DNA of 64,000 bases from an uncultured Eubacteriales bacterium (GCA_900319075.1 ONMZ01000001.1:285264-349263), one strand, 5' to 3'. Shown: positions 45,564-55,040, counted from the first letter of the stretch. Numbers and translations: made by a program. The notes: generated by a model from the letters alone, not told the origin.

Positions 45564-46523
45564 TTAAAAGTTATCCCAGCTTTTTATTTTATCCTTCTTA
45601 TCCATTTGCAAACCGAGATTTTCAAGAAGCTCGGCAGCAGCGTTATAGCCCATTTTCTTTTGTCTGTTATTCATAGCTGCGACTTCAAGTATTACCGCAA
45701 GGTTACGTCCCGGTTTTATAGGTATTGTCAGGCTTGGCACCTTGACCCCAAGGATGGCTGTGTACTCGTTGTCAACACCCATCCGGTCGTAGATCTTTGT
45801 GCTGTCCCAGGGTTCAAGTTCAACTATAAGGTCGATCTTCTCGCTAACCTTTATAGCACCCATACCAAACAACCTTCTGGTATTGATTATTCCTATACCA
45901 CGCAGCTCAAGAAAGTGTCTTATGTTATCCGGAGATGTTCCCACCAGCGTTTTGCTGGAGGTTTTTCTTATCTCCACCGCATCGTCAGCCACAAGTCTGT
46001 GACCACGCTTAACAAGCTCGATAGCTGTTTCGCTTTTACCTACGCCGCTTTCACCAACTATAAGCAGACCCTCGCCGTAAACCTCTATAAGCACGCCGTG
46101 ACGTGTTATTCTCGGGGCAAGCTCAACGTTCAGGTATCCGATAAGAGCGGCGATGAACGCAGTTGTGCTGTCAGGTGTCCTTGCGATAGGTACCTGATAT
46201 TTCTTTGCTATCGCGATCATTTCCGGATAAAGCTCATGTCCTCTCGCCACAACGAAAAGAGGTATCTTTGTGGCAAAAAGAGCATCTATACGCTGGTATC
46301 TTGTAAGTTCATCAAGAGATGCAAGGTAAGCAAACTCCATATTTCCGCAGATCTGCACACGCTCAGCATTGAAATACTCGTAAAATCCCATAAGCTGCAA
46401 GCCGGGTCTGTTACAGTCGTTCTCCGTAACGGTAATATCGTCCAGATTATCCGGGGAATAAAGCATTTCACAGTTGAGCTGATCAACAATATCCTTTACC
46501 TTTACGCTGAATAATTCTGCCAT
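45564..46523 (-). CDS. hprK: HPr kinase/phosphorylase
   Basis: A 319-aa bifunctional enzyme that phosphorylates and dephosphorylates Ser46 of HPr, the switch for carbon catabolite control in Firmicutes. Walker A GESGVGKSETA (about residue 150), the HprK signature RRLFGMGAIKVSEKIDLIVELEPW (about 205), and the N-terminal SVKVKDIVDQLNCEML. Two ATG codons lie three codons apart; AAAGGA is at 9 bases from the second (46523), which I use. It ends 50 bp before the PHP gene. Confidence 0.96.
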   Translation of the reverse strand: MAELFSVKVKDIVDQLNCEMLYSPDNLDDITVTENDCNRPGLQLMGFYEYFNAERVQICGNMEFAYLASLDELTRYQRIDALFATKIPLFVVARGHELYPEMIAIAKKYQVPIARTPDSTTAFIAALIGYLNVELAPRITRHGVLIEVYGEGLLIVGESGVGKSETAIELVKRGHRLVADDAVEIRKTSSKTLVGTSPDNIRHFLELRGIGIINTRRLFGMGAIKVSEKIDLIVELEPWDSTKIYDRMGVDNEYTAILGVKVPSLTIPIKPGRNLAVILEVAAMNNRQKKMGYNAAAELLENLGLQMDKKDKIKSWDNF

Positions 46524-46545
46524 AGTTTTCATTCCTTTCGGTATA

Positions 46546-47817
46546 TTAAAGTCTTAAAAGTCCTTTTTTACACATCTCGTTTGCGGCAACAAGTATCCCC
46601 ATTCTGCCGCTTGGGTAGGTTATTCCGCCCTGAAGCCACGCAGCGAACGGCTCTCTTATCGGTGCGTCTGCAGAAAGCTCGATAGATGCGCCCATTGTGA
46701 ACGCTCCTGCCGCCATTATTACCTTGCTTTCGTAGCCCGGCATATCCCACGCTTCGGGGGTTACAAAGCTGTCCACAGGCGAGCCTTTCTGTATACCCTG
46801 ACAAAAGGCAGTCAGGTTGTTTTCATTTTCAAGAAGTATCGAAGCGATTATATCCGTTCTTGTTTCGCTGCTTTCGGGGAGAGTTTTAAAGCCAAGCTTT
46901 TCAAAAAGCTTGCAGGCAAAGACAGATGTCTTTACTGCACTTGCGACAGTTTGCGGCGAAAGGAAAAATCCAAGGAGCATTTCTCTGTTCTGCGAGAGGG
47001 TACAGCCCACTGCCTTTCCCATTCCCACGCAGGTAAGCCTGTCTGCACACTTTTCAACCAGGTCTGCCCTGCCGCAGATGTATCCGCCTGTGCTTGCGAT
47101 GCCGCCGCCGGGGTTTTTGATAAGCGAGCCGATGATAAGGTCTGCTCCCACCGACAGCGGCTCTCGCTTTTCGACGAACTCGCCGTAGCAGTTATCCACC
47201 ATTACGATTATATCGGGGTTTGCTGACTTTGCAGCCTGTGCGATCTTCCCTATTATCTCAACGCTGAGTGACGGACGCAAAGAGTATCCTCTTGAACGCT
47301 GGATATAAGCGACCTTTGCAGTTTTTGCCTTTTGCGCTATCGCATCAAGGTCGGGAGCATGTTCGTTTACAAGGTCGACCTGTTCGTACTTAATGCCGAA
47401 ATCTATAAGCGAGCCCGAGCCCTTTTCGCCTGTAAGTCCGATAACCCCCTCAAGGGTATCGTACGGTCTGCCCACGCAGGAAAGCAGCGTATCGCCCATT
47501 CGCAATGCGCCGAACAGCGCAGTTGAAAGTGCGTGAGTTCCGTTTACAAAGGTGTGGCGAACGATAGCGTCCTCGCCTCCGAATGCCTGCGCAAAGACCT
47601 TATCAAGGGTATCTCTGCCGCAGTCGCCGTAGCCGTAGCCCGTGGTACCTTTAAAGCAGCTTTCACTCACACGGTTGTCAATAAAGGCTTTGAGCACCTT
47701 TTCTCCGTTGAAGCGGGCTATCTCGTACGTCTGTGCGAACATCTGCTCACACTCTTTTTCAGCCTCGTGCGCAAGTGCGAGGATACGTTCATCTATTCCA
47801 AATAAGTTTTCTGTCAT
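46546..47817 (-). CDS. Methionine gamma-lyase-family PLP protein (YnbB-like)
   Basis: A 423-aa PLP-dependent protein of the family often labelled aluminium resistance or methionine gamma-lyase-like (YnbB in Bacillus). Blocks: TTGYGYGDCGRDTLDKVFAQ, RHTFVNGTHALSTALFG, and the cofactor lysine in IGSLIKNPGGGIASTGGYI (about residue 233). The true substrate is not known; Cys/Met gamma-elimination is a family guess. It precedes hprK by 23 bp, so it may share its transcript. ATG after GAAAGGA. Confidence 0.9.
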   Translation of the reverse strand: MTENLFGIDERILALAHEAEKECEQMFAQTYEIARFNGEKVLKAFIDNRVSESCFKGTTGYGYGDCGRDTLDKVFAQAFGGEDAIVRHTFVNGTHALSTALFGALRMGDTLLSCVGRPYDTLEGVIGLTGEKGSGSLIDFGIKYEQVDLVNEHAPDLDAIAQKAKTAKVAYIQRSRGYSLRPSLSVEIIGKIAQAAKSANPDIIVMVDNCYGEFVEKREPLSVGADLIIGSLIKNPGGGIASTGGYICGRADLVEKCADRLTCVGMGKAVGCTLSQNREMLLGFFLSPQTVASAVKTSVFACKLFEKLGFKTLPESSETRTDIIASILLENENNLTAFCQGIQKGSPVDSFVTPEAWDMPGYESKVIMAAGAFTMGASIELSADAPIREPFAAWLQGGITYPSGRMGILVAANEMCKKGLLRL

Positions 47818-47919
47818 TATTTATTAAGTCCTTTCAGGGTTTTGCAAAATCATTTATTTCAGCGCTTATAAAAATAAAAACGATGACTGCCCATAGATAA
47901 AACAGATCTCCCGATCATG

Positions 47920-48699
47920 CTAAAAATCTTTATCTTTTCTTTCTAATACTATATCAAGCCCGCACTTTTTAAAGCCTATCTCCTCGTAGTAGCTGACCCG
48001 ATGCGGTCTTGCAAACAGCCTTACATCAAAGCCGTCAGCAGTAAGCTTCTCCCCTATCCAGTAAAGGAGCTTACGGGCATAATGCTGTCCTCTGTATTCG
48101 GGCAGCGTACCCACATGGCCTATAAGCGCCACCCTGTCGATTATGTACTGCACGGTGGCTGTGGTGCAGCCCTCAAGGACAAAGCTCTGTGCAAGACCTC
48201 TGCGAACTCTGTGAGAGGTATCTGTGAGCCACAGCCCGTGGTTGTTCTTTATTGCGGGGAAACAGTCTGCAAGGATATTGAAAACGTCATCAAGGCGAGG
48301 CAGCTCCTGAACATCAAGCTCGGGCAGTTCGCCCTGTGCGGAAAATGCAAACTCCGTGCGCTTATCTCCCATATATTCAATGCTGCACATTCTTTCAAGG
48401 TCACGGGCATATTCCACCGGGAACTCCACCGAAAGAGGTTTGTTTATCACCGCAAAGGATGCTATCTCTGAAAGGATCTCCCGGCTGAAGGGTGTATCTT
48501 CAAAGCAGCTGACTATCATTGATGAGTTGAACATACATATTATCCCGCAGTGTTTATCGTAATCGTCCACGGCAAAAAAGCGGCAGAACTCATACTTTGT
48601 GGAATAAGCAAGAAAATGGGATTTTATCCGTCTTGTATAATTGTTTGAAGACAGCTTTTCCAGCGTATGAAGGTCAAGCTGTGTAAGCTGGTAAATCAT
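47920..48699 (-). CDS. GNAT family N-acetyltransferase
   Basis: A 259-aa protein with a C-terminal GNAT fold: the acetyl-CoA loop VGTLPEYRGQHYARKLLYWIGEKL (residues about 197-220) and the strand DGFDVRLFARPHRVSYYEEIGFKK. The first half (about 130 residues) resembles other two-lobed GNATs but shows no known substrate site. It overlaps the M42 peptidase gene by 4 bases, so it may modify peptides or amino acids freed by it (inference). Confidence 0.85.
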   Translation of the reverse strand: MIYQLTQLDLHTLEKLSSNNYTRRIKSHFLAYSTKYEFCRFFAVDDYDKHCGIICMFNSSMIVSCFEDTPFSREILSEIASFAVINKPLSVEFPVEYARDLERMCSIEYMGDKRTEFAFSAQGELPELDVQELPRLDDVFNILADCFPAIKNNHGLWLTDTSHRVRRGLAQSFVLEGCTTATVQYIIDRVALIGHVGTLPEYRGQHYARKLLYWIGEKLTADGFDVRLFARPHRVSYYEEIGFKKCGLDIVLERKDKDF

Positions 48700-49715
48700 C
48701 TGTTGTAAGTCCTGTCCAAAATTAGTTTTGTGAGCTCGTATGCATATTGCAGGTCAGTCAGTTTTATCACGCAGCTTGGAGAATGAAGATATCTGCAGGG
48801 CAAGGATATTGCCGTTGTCCTGACTCCGTTACGTGAAAGGTGTATTGCACCTGCATCATTTCCTCCTGCGATCATTGTTTTGGTCTGACAGGGTATATGA
48901 TTTTCCTTTGCCGTTTCAAAAGCAAGGTCAAACATCTCTTTATCGTAAATGGTATGTCTGTCCATAAAGCTCACCACCGGTCCTTCTCCGACGCAGCAGA
49001 CCTTTTTATCATCGTGGGCAGACGGAATATCCGCAGCTGTTGTTGCTTCAAGCACAAAGGCGTAGTCGGCGTCAACGGTATAGCTTGCGGTGGTCGCACC
49101 TCTCAGGCCCACCTCTTCCTGGACCACAAAGGTGAAGTAGGTATCGTACCGGGGTATGTCCTGTATAAGCTTTATCATGATCGCACAGCCTGCCCTGTCG
49201 TCAATAGCCTTTGATTTTACAAAATCGTCTCCAAAGGTCAGAAACTGTGAATCAAAACAAACGCTGTCCCCGAGTTTGACCAGCTTACAGGCCTGTTCTC
49301 TGCTTTGACAGCCTATATCCACCGTAAGCTTATCAAAGCCGGGTGTTTTTCCCTTTTCTTCTTTGCTCAGATTGTGCACTGCCGTTGTGGCGATAACGCC
49401 CGGCACCTTATTTTTGCCCACCTTAACTCTCTTAGCGTACACCACAGCAGGATCTACTCCGCCTACGCACTGGACTTTAAGTGTTCCGTCGCCGTTTATA
49501 TAAGTAACGATCATTCCAACTTCATCCATGTGGGCGGACACAAGCACCTTATTTTTCGCTGGTTTTTCCCCCTTACAGAAAGCTATCACGTTTCCCAGAG
49601 GATCTACCGAGATCTGTGCCCGATCCTTTATCTGTGAGATAATAAACTCTCTCACCGCACCCTCATCGCCTGATATCCCGTCAAGCAGGCAAAGGTTTTC
49701 AAGTAGTTTCTTCAC
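48696..49715 (-). CDS. M42 family aminopeptidase (first copy)
   Basis: A 339-aa dinuclear metallo-aminopeptidase (FrvX/TET type) that trims peptides in the cytosol. Metal ligands: VLVSAHMDEVGMI (His about residue 63), AIDDRAGCAI (Asp), VVQEEVGLRGA (Glu-Glu, catalytic and metal), and a final His in SLPCRYLHSPS. A GTG at 49724 overlaps the neighbour's stop, but AGGAAAGG is best placed for GTG 49715. Tandem with a second M42 gene, 37% or so alike by eye only in motif blocks. Confidence 0.88.
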   Translation of the reverse strand: MKKLLENLCLLDGISGDEGAVREFIISQIKDRAQISVDPLGNVIAFCKGEKPAKNKVLVSAHMDEVGMIVTYINGDGTLKVQCVGGVDPAVVYAKRVKVGKNKVPGVIATTAVHNLSKEEKGKTPGFDKLTVDIGCQSREQACKLVKLGDSVCFDSQFLTFGDDFVKSKAIDDRAGCAIMIKLIQDIPRYDTYFTFVVQEEVGLRGATTASYTVDADYAFVLEATTAADIPSAHDDKKVCCVGEGPVVSFMDRHTIYDKEMFDLAFETAKENHIPCQTKTMIAGGNDAGAIHLSRNGVRTTAISLPCRYLHSPSCVIKLTDLQYAYELTKLILDRTYNR

Positions 49716-49720
49716 AGCCC

Positions 49721-50734
49721 TCACCTTTCCTGTGCAAATTCGGCAATAAGCTTTGCCGTGTTCTCAATATCCCCAAGGTCCACCACCTCAACGGGAGTAT
49801 GCATATACTTCAGCGGTATAGATAAAATTACCGTCCTGACTCCGCCTGCCGATATGCTTATTTTGTCAGCGTCGGTCCCGGTCGTACCGCTCATGACCTC
49901 CAGCTGATATGGCAAATTACATCTTTCTGCGGTCCTGACAAGCTCCTGTGAAAGATCACCGGACAGCACGGGAGCAATGCCGATCATAGCACCCTCTCCC
50001 ATTTTTGCACAGTCCTGTTCACTTTCAAAGTGGGTCTTTGCAAAGCTTACATCCACCGCTATGGCAAGATCCGGCGCAAGTCTGTAGGTTCCTGTTTTTG
50101 CACCTCTCTCACCTGTTTCCTCCTGTGCGGCGAAAAGCACACATATATCATAAGCCGTCTTTTTCCCCTTCAGCATATCAAGAGCCAGAAGCACCGCAGC
50201 CACGCCGCTTCTGTCGTCAAGTGCCTTTGAGGTAACAATGCCCTCTCCAAGGCTTACAAGCTCGTTTTCAACAAGCACCCTGTCTCCGGGAGATACAAGC
50301 TTTTCAGCCTGCTGCCTGTTTAAGCCTATATCCACAAACACATCGTTTATACTATATGAATTGTCCTTCTCCGACAGGTGCGGCGGTATGGAGGTTATCA
50401 CTCCCTTTATCTTTTCCTTCCCGTATACAGTTACCTGCTGGGCGGCAAGGGCACGTTCATCTATCCCTCCGCAGCCGGATATCTTCAAAAAGCCCTCATC
50501 GGTAATATAGGTCACTATACAGCCTATCTCGTCTATATGCGCCTCAAGCATAAGCTTCTGTCTGCCCTGCGTATGCTCGCCCACATAGCCGTATACATTG
50601 CCAAAAGTATCCGTCTCGGTCCTTGCAAATTGTGAAAGCAGCTGTTGAGCTGTCTGCTGGGCACTTTTTTCTGCTCCGGACACTCCCGGTGCGGCGCAAA
50701 GCTCGCTCAAAGCCTGTTTCAAATCAAAACTCAT
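49721..50734 (-). CDS. M42 family aminopeptidase (second copy)
   Basis: A 337-aa M42 peptidase: MLEAHIDEIGCIV, KALDDRSGVAAVL, FAAQEETGERGAKTGTY, and a C-terminal LSIPLKYMHTPVEVV. All metal and catalytic residues are present. GTG 50758 is in frame, but GGAG lies 9 bases before ATG 50734. It starts 64 bp after murD and runs into the first-copy gene with a 4-base or slightly larger spacing, so the two are translated together. Two paralogues may assemble separately or as a mixed TET complex. Confidence 0.88.
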   Translation of the reverse strand: MSFDLKQALSELCAAPGVSGAEKSAQQTAQQLLSQFARTETDTFGNVYGYVGEHTQGRQKLMLEAHIDEIGCIVTYITDEGFLKISGCGGIDERALAAQQVTVYGKEKIKGVITSIPPHLSEKDNSYSINDVFVDIGLNRQQAEKLVSPGDRVLVENELVSLGEGIVTSKALDDRSGVAAVLLALDMLKGKKTAYDICVLFAAQEETGERGAKTGTYRLAPDLAIAVDVSFAKTHFESEQDCAKMGEGAMIGIAPVLSGDLSQELVRTAERCNLPYQLEVMSGTTGTDADKISISAGGVRTVILSIPLKYMHTPVEVVDLGDIENTAKLIAEFAQER

Positions 50735-50798
50735 TTTCCAAAACTCCGTTTCCCCCACCCGGATACCGGAATTACCGGCATTGCGGATCGGGCATTTA

Positions 50799-52190
50799 TC
50801 AAAGCTGGTTTACCAGCTGTTTAAAGTGTCTTCCCCTGTCCTCGAACATTCTGTACATATCAAAGCTTGCACAAGCCGGAGAAAGGGAAACTATATCCCC
50901 TTCAACAGCATAATGGTGGGCTATATCCACAGCCTCAGCCATATCTGCAACTCTTACTATACGTATATTAGCCGGGTCATATTCAGACGAAGCCTTTACT
51001 GCATCCTCAATCTTCTGCGCTGTCTCGCCCATAAGGATAAGCACCTTTACCTTTTTGCAAAGTGCATCTGCCATTGGCTCAAAGGAGATACCCTTATCGC
51101 TTCCGCCCTGTATCATTATCTGCTTCTGGTCAAAGGCATCAAGGCAGGCAAGAACTCTTGTGGGGCTTGATGCGATAGAGTTGTTGTAATATTTTACGCC
51201 GTCAAGCTCACGGACAAACTCAATACGGTGCTCAACGCCCGGAAAAGTCTTTGCCACATTAACTACGCTCTGTACGCTCACATCTCCGTAGGTCATTGCG
51301 ATAGCGGTGAGGTAGTCCTCAACATTATGCATTCCGGGGATCTTGATATCGTTCATATGAACATACTCTGTGACCTTGCCGTGGTCGCTGTAGCAAAGCA
51401 TACCGTCCTCACGCAGGAAGCTTCCGTTGTCCACCTGCTTATGGCGGCTGAAGTATTTGAGCTCGCCACGGACATATCCGCTGAGGTTTCGTGTTGTCTC
51501 GTCGTCAAAGCTGAGAATGGTTTTTGAGTAAGCATTCTGATGGAGGATAAGATTAAGCTTGGAATCTATATACTCCTGCATATCCTTATGGACATTGAGG
51601 TGGTTGGGTCTGATGTTTGTTATGCCTGCTATGTCCGGTGATTCCCTCATGGAAATAAGCTGAAAACTTGAAAGCTCGACCACAGCAACATCGGAATCAG
51701 ATATTGTCTCAACTATGGGCAAAAGCGCCTTTCCGATATTTCCCCCAAGGTGAACACGCCTGCCCTCAGCCTTTAAGAATTCACTTACAAGGGTGGTGGT
51801 AGTGGTCTTTCCGTCAGAACCTGTTATACCGTATGTACGGCAGGGGCAAAGATCAAAGAAGGTCTCCATCTCGCTGGTAACAACAATGCCCATCTGTCTT
51901 GCCTTTTCAAGCTCGGGTCTGTTATAGTAAAAGCCCGGTGTTCTGAACACCACGTCACAATTATAGATCTCATCTATATAGTTCTCACCAAGTGAAAAAT
52001 CAACTCCTCTGGCGTTGAACTCCTCATAAATACCCTCGTCAAATTCATCTTTGCTTTTTTTGTCACATATCACAACCTTGATTCCCTTTGAGAGAAAAAG
52101 CTTTATAAGCTCAAGATGGCTGACACCGACGCCGATAAAAGCCACTCTTTTGGACTTCATTTCACCAAAATACTTCTGGGATCTTGTCAT
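50799..52190 (-). CDS. murD: UDP-N-acetylmuramoylalanine-D-glutamate ligase
   Basis: A 463-aa Mur ligase that adds D-Glu to UDP-MurNAc-Ala. N-terminal Rossmann VAFIGVGVSHLELIKLFL; ATP loop GITGSDGKTTTTTLV (about residue 119); NIRPNHLNVHKDMQEYIDSK; and the MurD C-terminal GVKYYNNSIASSP and GGSDKGISF. Intact. First gene of the minus-strand block that includes the M42 pair and GNAT; it is divergent from prs. ATG after TAGGAG. Confidence 0.96.
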   Translation of the reverse strand: MTRSQKYFGEMKSKRVAFIGVGVSHLELIKLFLSKGIKVVICDKKSKDEFDEGIYEEFNARGVDFSLGENYIDEIYNCDVVFRTPGFYYNRPELEKARQMGIVVTSEMETFFDLCPCRTYGITGSDGKTTTTTLVSEFLKAEGRRVHLGGNIGKALLPIVETISDSDVAVVELSSFQLISMRESPDIAGITNIRPNHLNVHKDMQEYIDSKLNLILHQNAYSKTILSFDDETTRNLSGYVRGELKYFSRHKQVDNGSFLREDGMLCYSDHGKVTEYVHMNDIKIPGMHNVEDYLTAIAMTYGDVSVQSVVNVAKTFPGVEHRIEFVRELDGVKYYNNSIASSPTRVLACLDAFDQKQIMIQGGSDKGISFEPMADALCKKVKVLILMGETAQKIEDAVKASSEYDPANIRIVRVADMAEAVDIAHHYAVEGDIVSLSPACASFDMYRMFEDRGRHFKQLVNQL

Positions 52191-52284
52191 AAAAACTACT
52201 CCTAACCTATCAAATTCGCAAAAAGGGGTGCATAAGCGCCAAAAACACCTCTGTTCTTAAAAATGCACACACCTAATCCATTTT

Positions 52285-52313
52285 ATTATACACCATATGA
52301 GCATAAATTGCAA
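52285..52313 (-). promoter_or_regulatory. Sigma-A promoter for murD
   Basis: TTGCAA (52308-52313), 17-bp spacer, TATAAT (52285-52290) on the minus strand, leaving a leader of about 90 bases. Confidence 0.75.
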
Positions 52314-52477
52314 GCACTAATAATGAATAATAAACAAACGGCAAAGCCGGGGTAAAACAAAAAACAATTGCTGAAAAACCAATGACAGCTCTGTTGTGAT
52401 TTAGATATAAATGGTCCGTTAAGTATCATCTGTTTTTGTGAAAAAGGTTGAAATATCTGAAAAATTTATAAACGCTA

Positions 52478-52506
52478 TTGTAAATTGACGAAAAATGCAG
52501 TATAAT
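52478..52506 (+). promoter_or_regulatory. Sigma-A promoter for prs
   Basis: TTGTAA (52478-52483), 17-bp spacer, TATAAT (52501-52506). The nearby TTGACG is only 11 bases from the -10 and cannot serve it. Confidence 0.65.
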
Positions 52507-52580
52507 TGGTTTGTTAATAATAACCGTGGCGATGGTGGGCTTTTTCTGCATAATCACCACATAGATGGAGGATTCTTTAA

Positions 52581-53729
52581 ATGGGTAGCAAGGCTGATAA
52601 AATACTTTTTGACAACAATTCAAGAGTTGCGCCGCTGGGACTTCTTGCAATGGAAAATGCAAAGGATCTTGGCGAAAAGGTTAACTGGTATCTTACAAAC
52701 TGGGCTAATGAGAACGAGTATGCTGTGGACACATTTCTTGTAGAGGCTGACTGCCCACGTTTCTCCTCGGGCGACGGAAAGGGTCTTATCAAGCAGACCG
52801 TCAGAGGAACAGACCTTTTTATTCTTTGTGACGTGGGAAATTACAATATTAAATATAACCTTTTCGGACAGCTCAACTGTATGTCTCCCGACGATCATTT
52901 CCAGGATCTTAAAAGGCTTATACAGGCTGCAAGCGGAAAGACCCACAGAATAAATGTTATAATGCCGACACTTTACGGCGGCAGACAGCACAGAAGAAAC
53001 TACCGTGAATCTCTTGACTGTGCAGTAGCTCTTCAGGAGCTTCAGTCTATGGGTGTTTCAAACATTCTGACTTTCGATGCACATGACCCAAGAGTCCAGA
53101 ACGCTATCCCCCTCATGGGATTTGACAATATCATCCCTTCCTATCAGGTGCTCAAGGCTATGTTCAGAAGCATTGATAATTTCAAGCCCAACAAGGATCA
53201 CTACATGATAGTATCTCCTGACGAGGGTGCTATCAACAGAAATATGTATTATGCTTCCATTCTTGGTGTAGACCTGGGAATGTTCTATAAAAGACGTGAC
53301 TACTCCACCGTTGTAAACGGAAGAAACCCCATAGTTGCACACGAATATATGGGCAACGACGTTTCAGGCAAGGATATTTTCGTCGCCGATGATATTATCT
53401 CTTCCGGCGAGAGTATGCTTGACATCGCTATCGAGCTTAAAAAGCGCAAGGCAGGAAGAATATTCTGCTATGCAACATATCCAATATTCACAAACGGCCT
53501 TGAGCAATTCAACAAGGCTTATGCAGACGGCATAATCGACGGAGTTTTCGGCACAAACCTTACTTACAGAACACCGGAGCTGCAGGCAAGCCCCTGGTTC
53601 CACGAAGTGGATTGTGCTAAGTATATCGCTTACTATATTGCATCGCTCAACCACGATCTTTCCATCTCAAATGTTATTGATCCTCATTCGAAGATCCAGG
53701 CGCTGCTCAAAAAGTACGAAATAAAGTAA
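52581..53729 (+). CDS. prs: Ribose-phosphate pyrophosphokinase (long form)
   Basis: A 382-aa PRPP synthetase-like enzyme: ribose 5-phosphate plus ATP to PRPP, feeding purine, pyrimidine, His and Trp pathways. Conserved blocks: LYGGRQHRRNYRESLDCAV (catalytic flexible loop region), NILTFDAHDPRVQNA, VSPDEGAINR and the PRPP loop DIFVADDIISSGESMLDIA (about residue 265). It is about 65 residues longer than the usual 315-aa enzyme, with inserts at the N-terminus. Similar long forms exist in Clostridia. Start by GGAGG before ATG; own promoter and terminator. Confidence 0.9.
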   Translation: MGSKADKILFDNNSRVAPLGLLAMENAKDLGEKVNWYLTNWANENEYAVDTFLVEADCPRFSSGDGKGLIKQTVRGTDLFILCDVGNYNIKYNLFGQLNCMSPDDHFQDLKRLIQAASGKTHRINVIMPTLYGGRQHRRNYRESLDCAVALQELQSMGVSNILTFDAHDPRVQNAIPLMGFDNIIPSYQVLKAMFRSIDNFKPNKDHYMIVSPDEGAINRNMYYASILGVDLGMFYKRRDYSTVVNGRNPIVAHEYMGNDVSGKDIFVADDIISSGESMLDIAIELKKRKAGRIFCYATYPIFTNGLEQFNKAYADGIIDGVFGTNLTYRTPELQASPWFHEVDCAKYIAYYIASLNHDLSISNVIDPHSKIQALLKKYEIK

Positions 53730-53739
53730 GACAGTCAGG

Positions 53740-53769
53740 CGCTCCTCGCAATGCGGGGGGCGTTGTTTG
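53740..53769 (+). terminator. Terminator after prs
   Basis: A 10-bp stem (53740-53749 with 53753-53762) closed by Watson-Crick and two G-U pairs, loop AAT, then TTGTTTGTT. Confidence 0.75.
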
Positions 53770-53796
53770 TTCAGAAAAAGAAGCGGTGAAACACGT

Positions 53797-54114
53797 ATGC
53801 TGCGAGAACTTGATAAACAAAAGTATATTCAGACTATGCAAAGCGGTATGAAGAACATTACCGAAACAGCCCGGCATATTACAGATATATGGGACTATGC
53901 TCGTGAGCTGGCGGAGAATGGACTTATATCGGAATACGGTTACCGCAGACATCTTATAGAAGCAGTTTATGTCAATAACGAAAACACCTATCAGCATATA
54001 CTGCTTTTCACGGATACTGAAAACTGCTATATGGTCATCGTTATCGATGTGATACGCAAAACAATAGAAGGTCATTGTCTTCTTGATCTGAACAAAGAAT
54101 ACGGCATTAACTGA
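53797..54114 (+). CDS. Small conserved-looking protein, unknown
   Basis: A 105-aa soluble protein with no family I recognise. Predicted helices in the first half (LDKQKYIQTMQSGMKNITETA) and a beta-rich second half (YQHILLFTDTENCYMVIVIDV). No membrane span or signal. It lies between prs and ispD, 35 bp before ispD, on the same strand. The frame opens at 53767 inside the prs terminator, so I start at ATG 53797 with GCGGTGA upstream. Confidence 0.6.
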   Translation: MLRELDKQKYIQTMQSGMKNITETARHITDIWDYARELAENGLISEYGYRRHLIEAVYVNNENTYQHILLFTDTENCYMVIVIDVIRKTIEGHCLLDLNKEYGIN

Positions 54115-54149
54115 CGATGTAAAAACGAACGGTAAAAAAGGAGAAAAAA

Positions 54150-54854
54150 ATGATTTTTGCGGGAATAGTTGCAGGCGGCAGCGGAACGAGAATGAAAAAT
54201 GCCGCAATGCCCAAACAGTTTATCAGGGTTCTTGACAAACCGATAATTATTTACACAATTGAAAAATTTGCCGAGCAAAGGCACATAGATGAGATCTACA
54301 TCGGAATTAAACCGGACTGGCACGCTGTAATGGATCAGCTGCTGGAGGAGTACGGGATCGACCGGAGCCGTGTCAAGGTCATTGACGGCGGCAGCGACAG
54401 GAACCGCACCGTAATGAACATTGTAGATGCCATCAAAGCAGCACATGAGATAAAAAAAGGAGATATAATCATCACCCACGATGCAGTACGCCCCTTTCTT
54501 ACCGATACAATGATCGAAGAAAACATCATCGGTGCGCTGAAATATTCTGCCTGCGGAACTTATCTTAAATGTGTGGACACGGTGGTAAGCTCGCAAAACG
54601 GAGAGACCATCGACAGCTCACTTGACAGAAGTACATTATACAGGGCGCAAACGCCCCAGAGCTTTGACATAACACTGCTGGATAAGTACTACAACGAGCT
54701 TGATGAAACAAAAAAAGCCCGGCTTACAGACACTTGCAGCATTTTCACCGAGTCAGGTCATAAGATACATATCGTTGAGGGTGATACAGTGAATATTAAA
54801 ATTACCACCGACAGCGATCTTATTATTGCAAAGCTTCTTGCCACAAGAGTATAA
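54150..54854 (+). CDS. ispD: IspD/TarI family cytidylyltransferase
   Basis: A 234-aa nucleotidyltransferase. The CTP loop AGGSGTRMKNAAMPKQF (about residues 8-24), THDAVRPFLT, the substrate region YRAQTPQSFDI and the end HIVEGDTVNIKITTDSDL define the IspD/TarI family. IspD makes CDP-methylerythritol for isoprenoids by the MEP route; TarI makes CDP-ribitol for teichoic acids. No TarJ-like or tag/tar gene is near, which favours IspD, but the two cannot be told apart firmly by eye. ATG after AAAAGGAG. Confidence 0.85.
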   Translation: MIFAGIVAGGSGTRMKNAAMPKQFIRVLDKPIIIYTIEKFAEQRHIDEIYIGIKPDWHAVMDQLLEEYGIDRSRVKVIDGGSDRNRTVMNIVDAIKAAHEIKKGDIIITHDAVRPFLTDTMIEENIIGALKYSACGTYLKCVDTVVSSQNGETIDSSLDRSTLYRAQTPQSFDITLLDKYYNELDETKKARLTDTCSIFTESGHKIHIVEGDTVNIKITTDSDLIIAKLLATRV

Positions 54855-54857
54855 AAA

Positions 54858-54898
54858 AAGAAACGCTCGTATACGCCATAAGCGTAAACAAGCGTTTT
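54858..54898 (+). terminator. Terminator after ispD
   Basis: An imperfect stem: AAACGCT...TACGC pairs with GCGTA...AGCGTTT, loop about CATAA, ending in a run of six T. The A-rich left side makes it work for the minus-strand tRNA too. Confidence 0.75.
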
Positions 54899-54905
54899 TT
54901 AATTA

Positions 54906-54978
54906 TGAGCTATTGGGGATTCGAACCCCAGACCCTTTGATTAAAAGTCAAATGCTCTGCCAACTGAGCTAATAGCTC
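54906..54978 (-). tRNA. tRNA-Lys (anticodon TTT)
   Basis: 73 nt, no encoded CCA. Acceptor GAGCTAT/ATAGCTC, discriminator A, D arm GCTC-AGTTGGCA-GAGC, anticodon arm TTTGA-CTTTTAA-TCAAA, T arm TGGGG-TTCGAAT-CCCCA. Anticodon loop position 34-36 is TTT, reading AAA and AAG codons. Confidence 0.97.
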
Positions 54979-55040
54979 ATCACACTCAGAAAGACTATAA
55001 TAAAGGGGTTTTGACCCACCGCCTTTACAAGTGCTTATAT

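Larger units (their letters stand above)
52191..52580. other. Divergent murD/prs intergenic region
   Basis: 390 bases with the murD promoter on the left and the prs promoter on the right. Between 52320 and 52470 I see only A-rich sequence without coding frame or clear structure. Confidence 0.7.

Noticed and set aside
45606..46514. A 302-aa plus-strand frame opposite hprK
   Set aside because: Antisense to an intact hprK with all motifs; no start signals.
54906..54978. tRNA-Lys as attachment site of a mobile element
   Set aside because: No integrase, no partial tRNA copy and no foreign-looking block lies next to it in this window.
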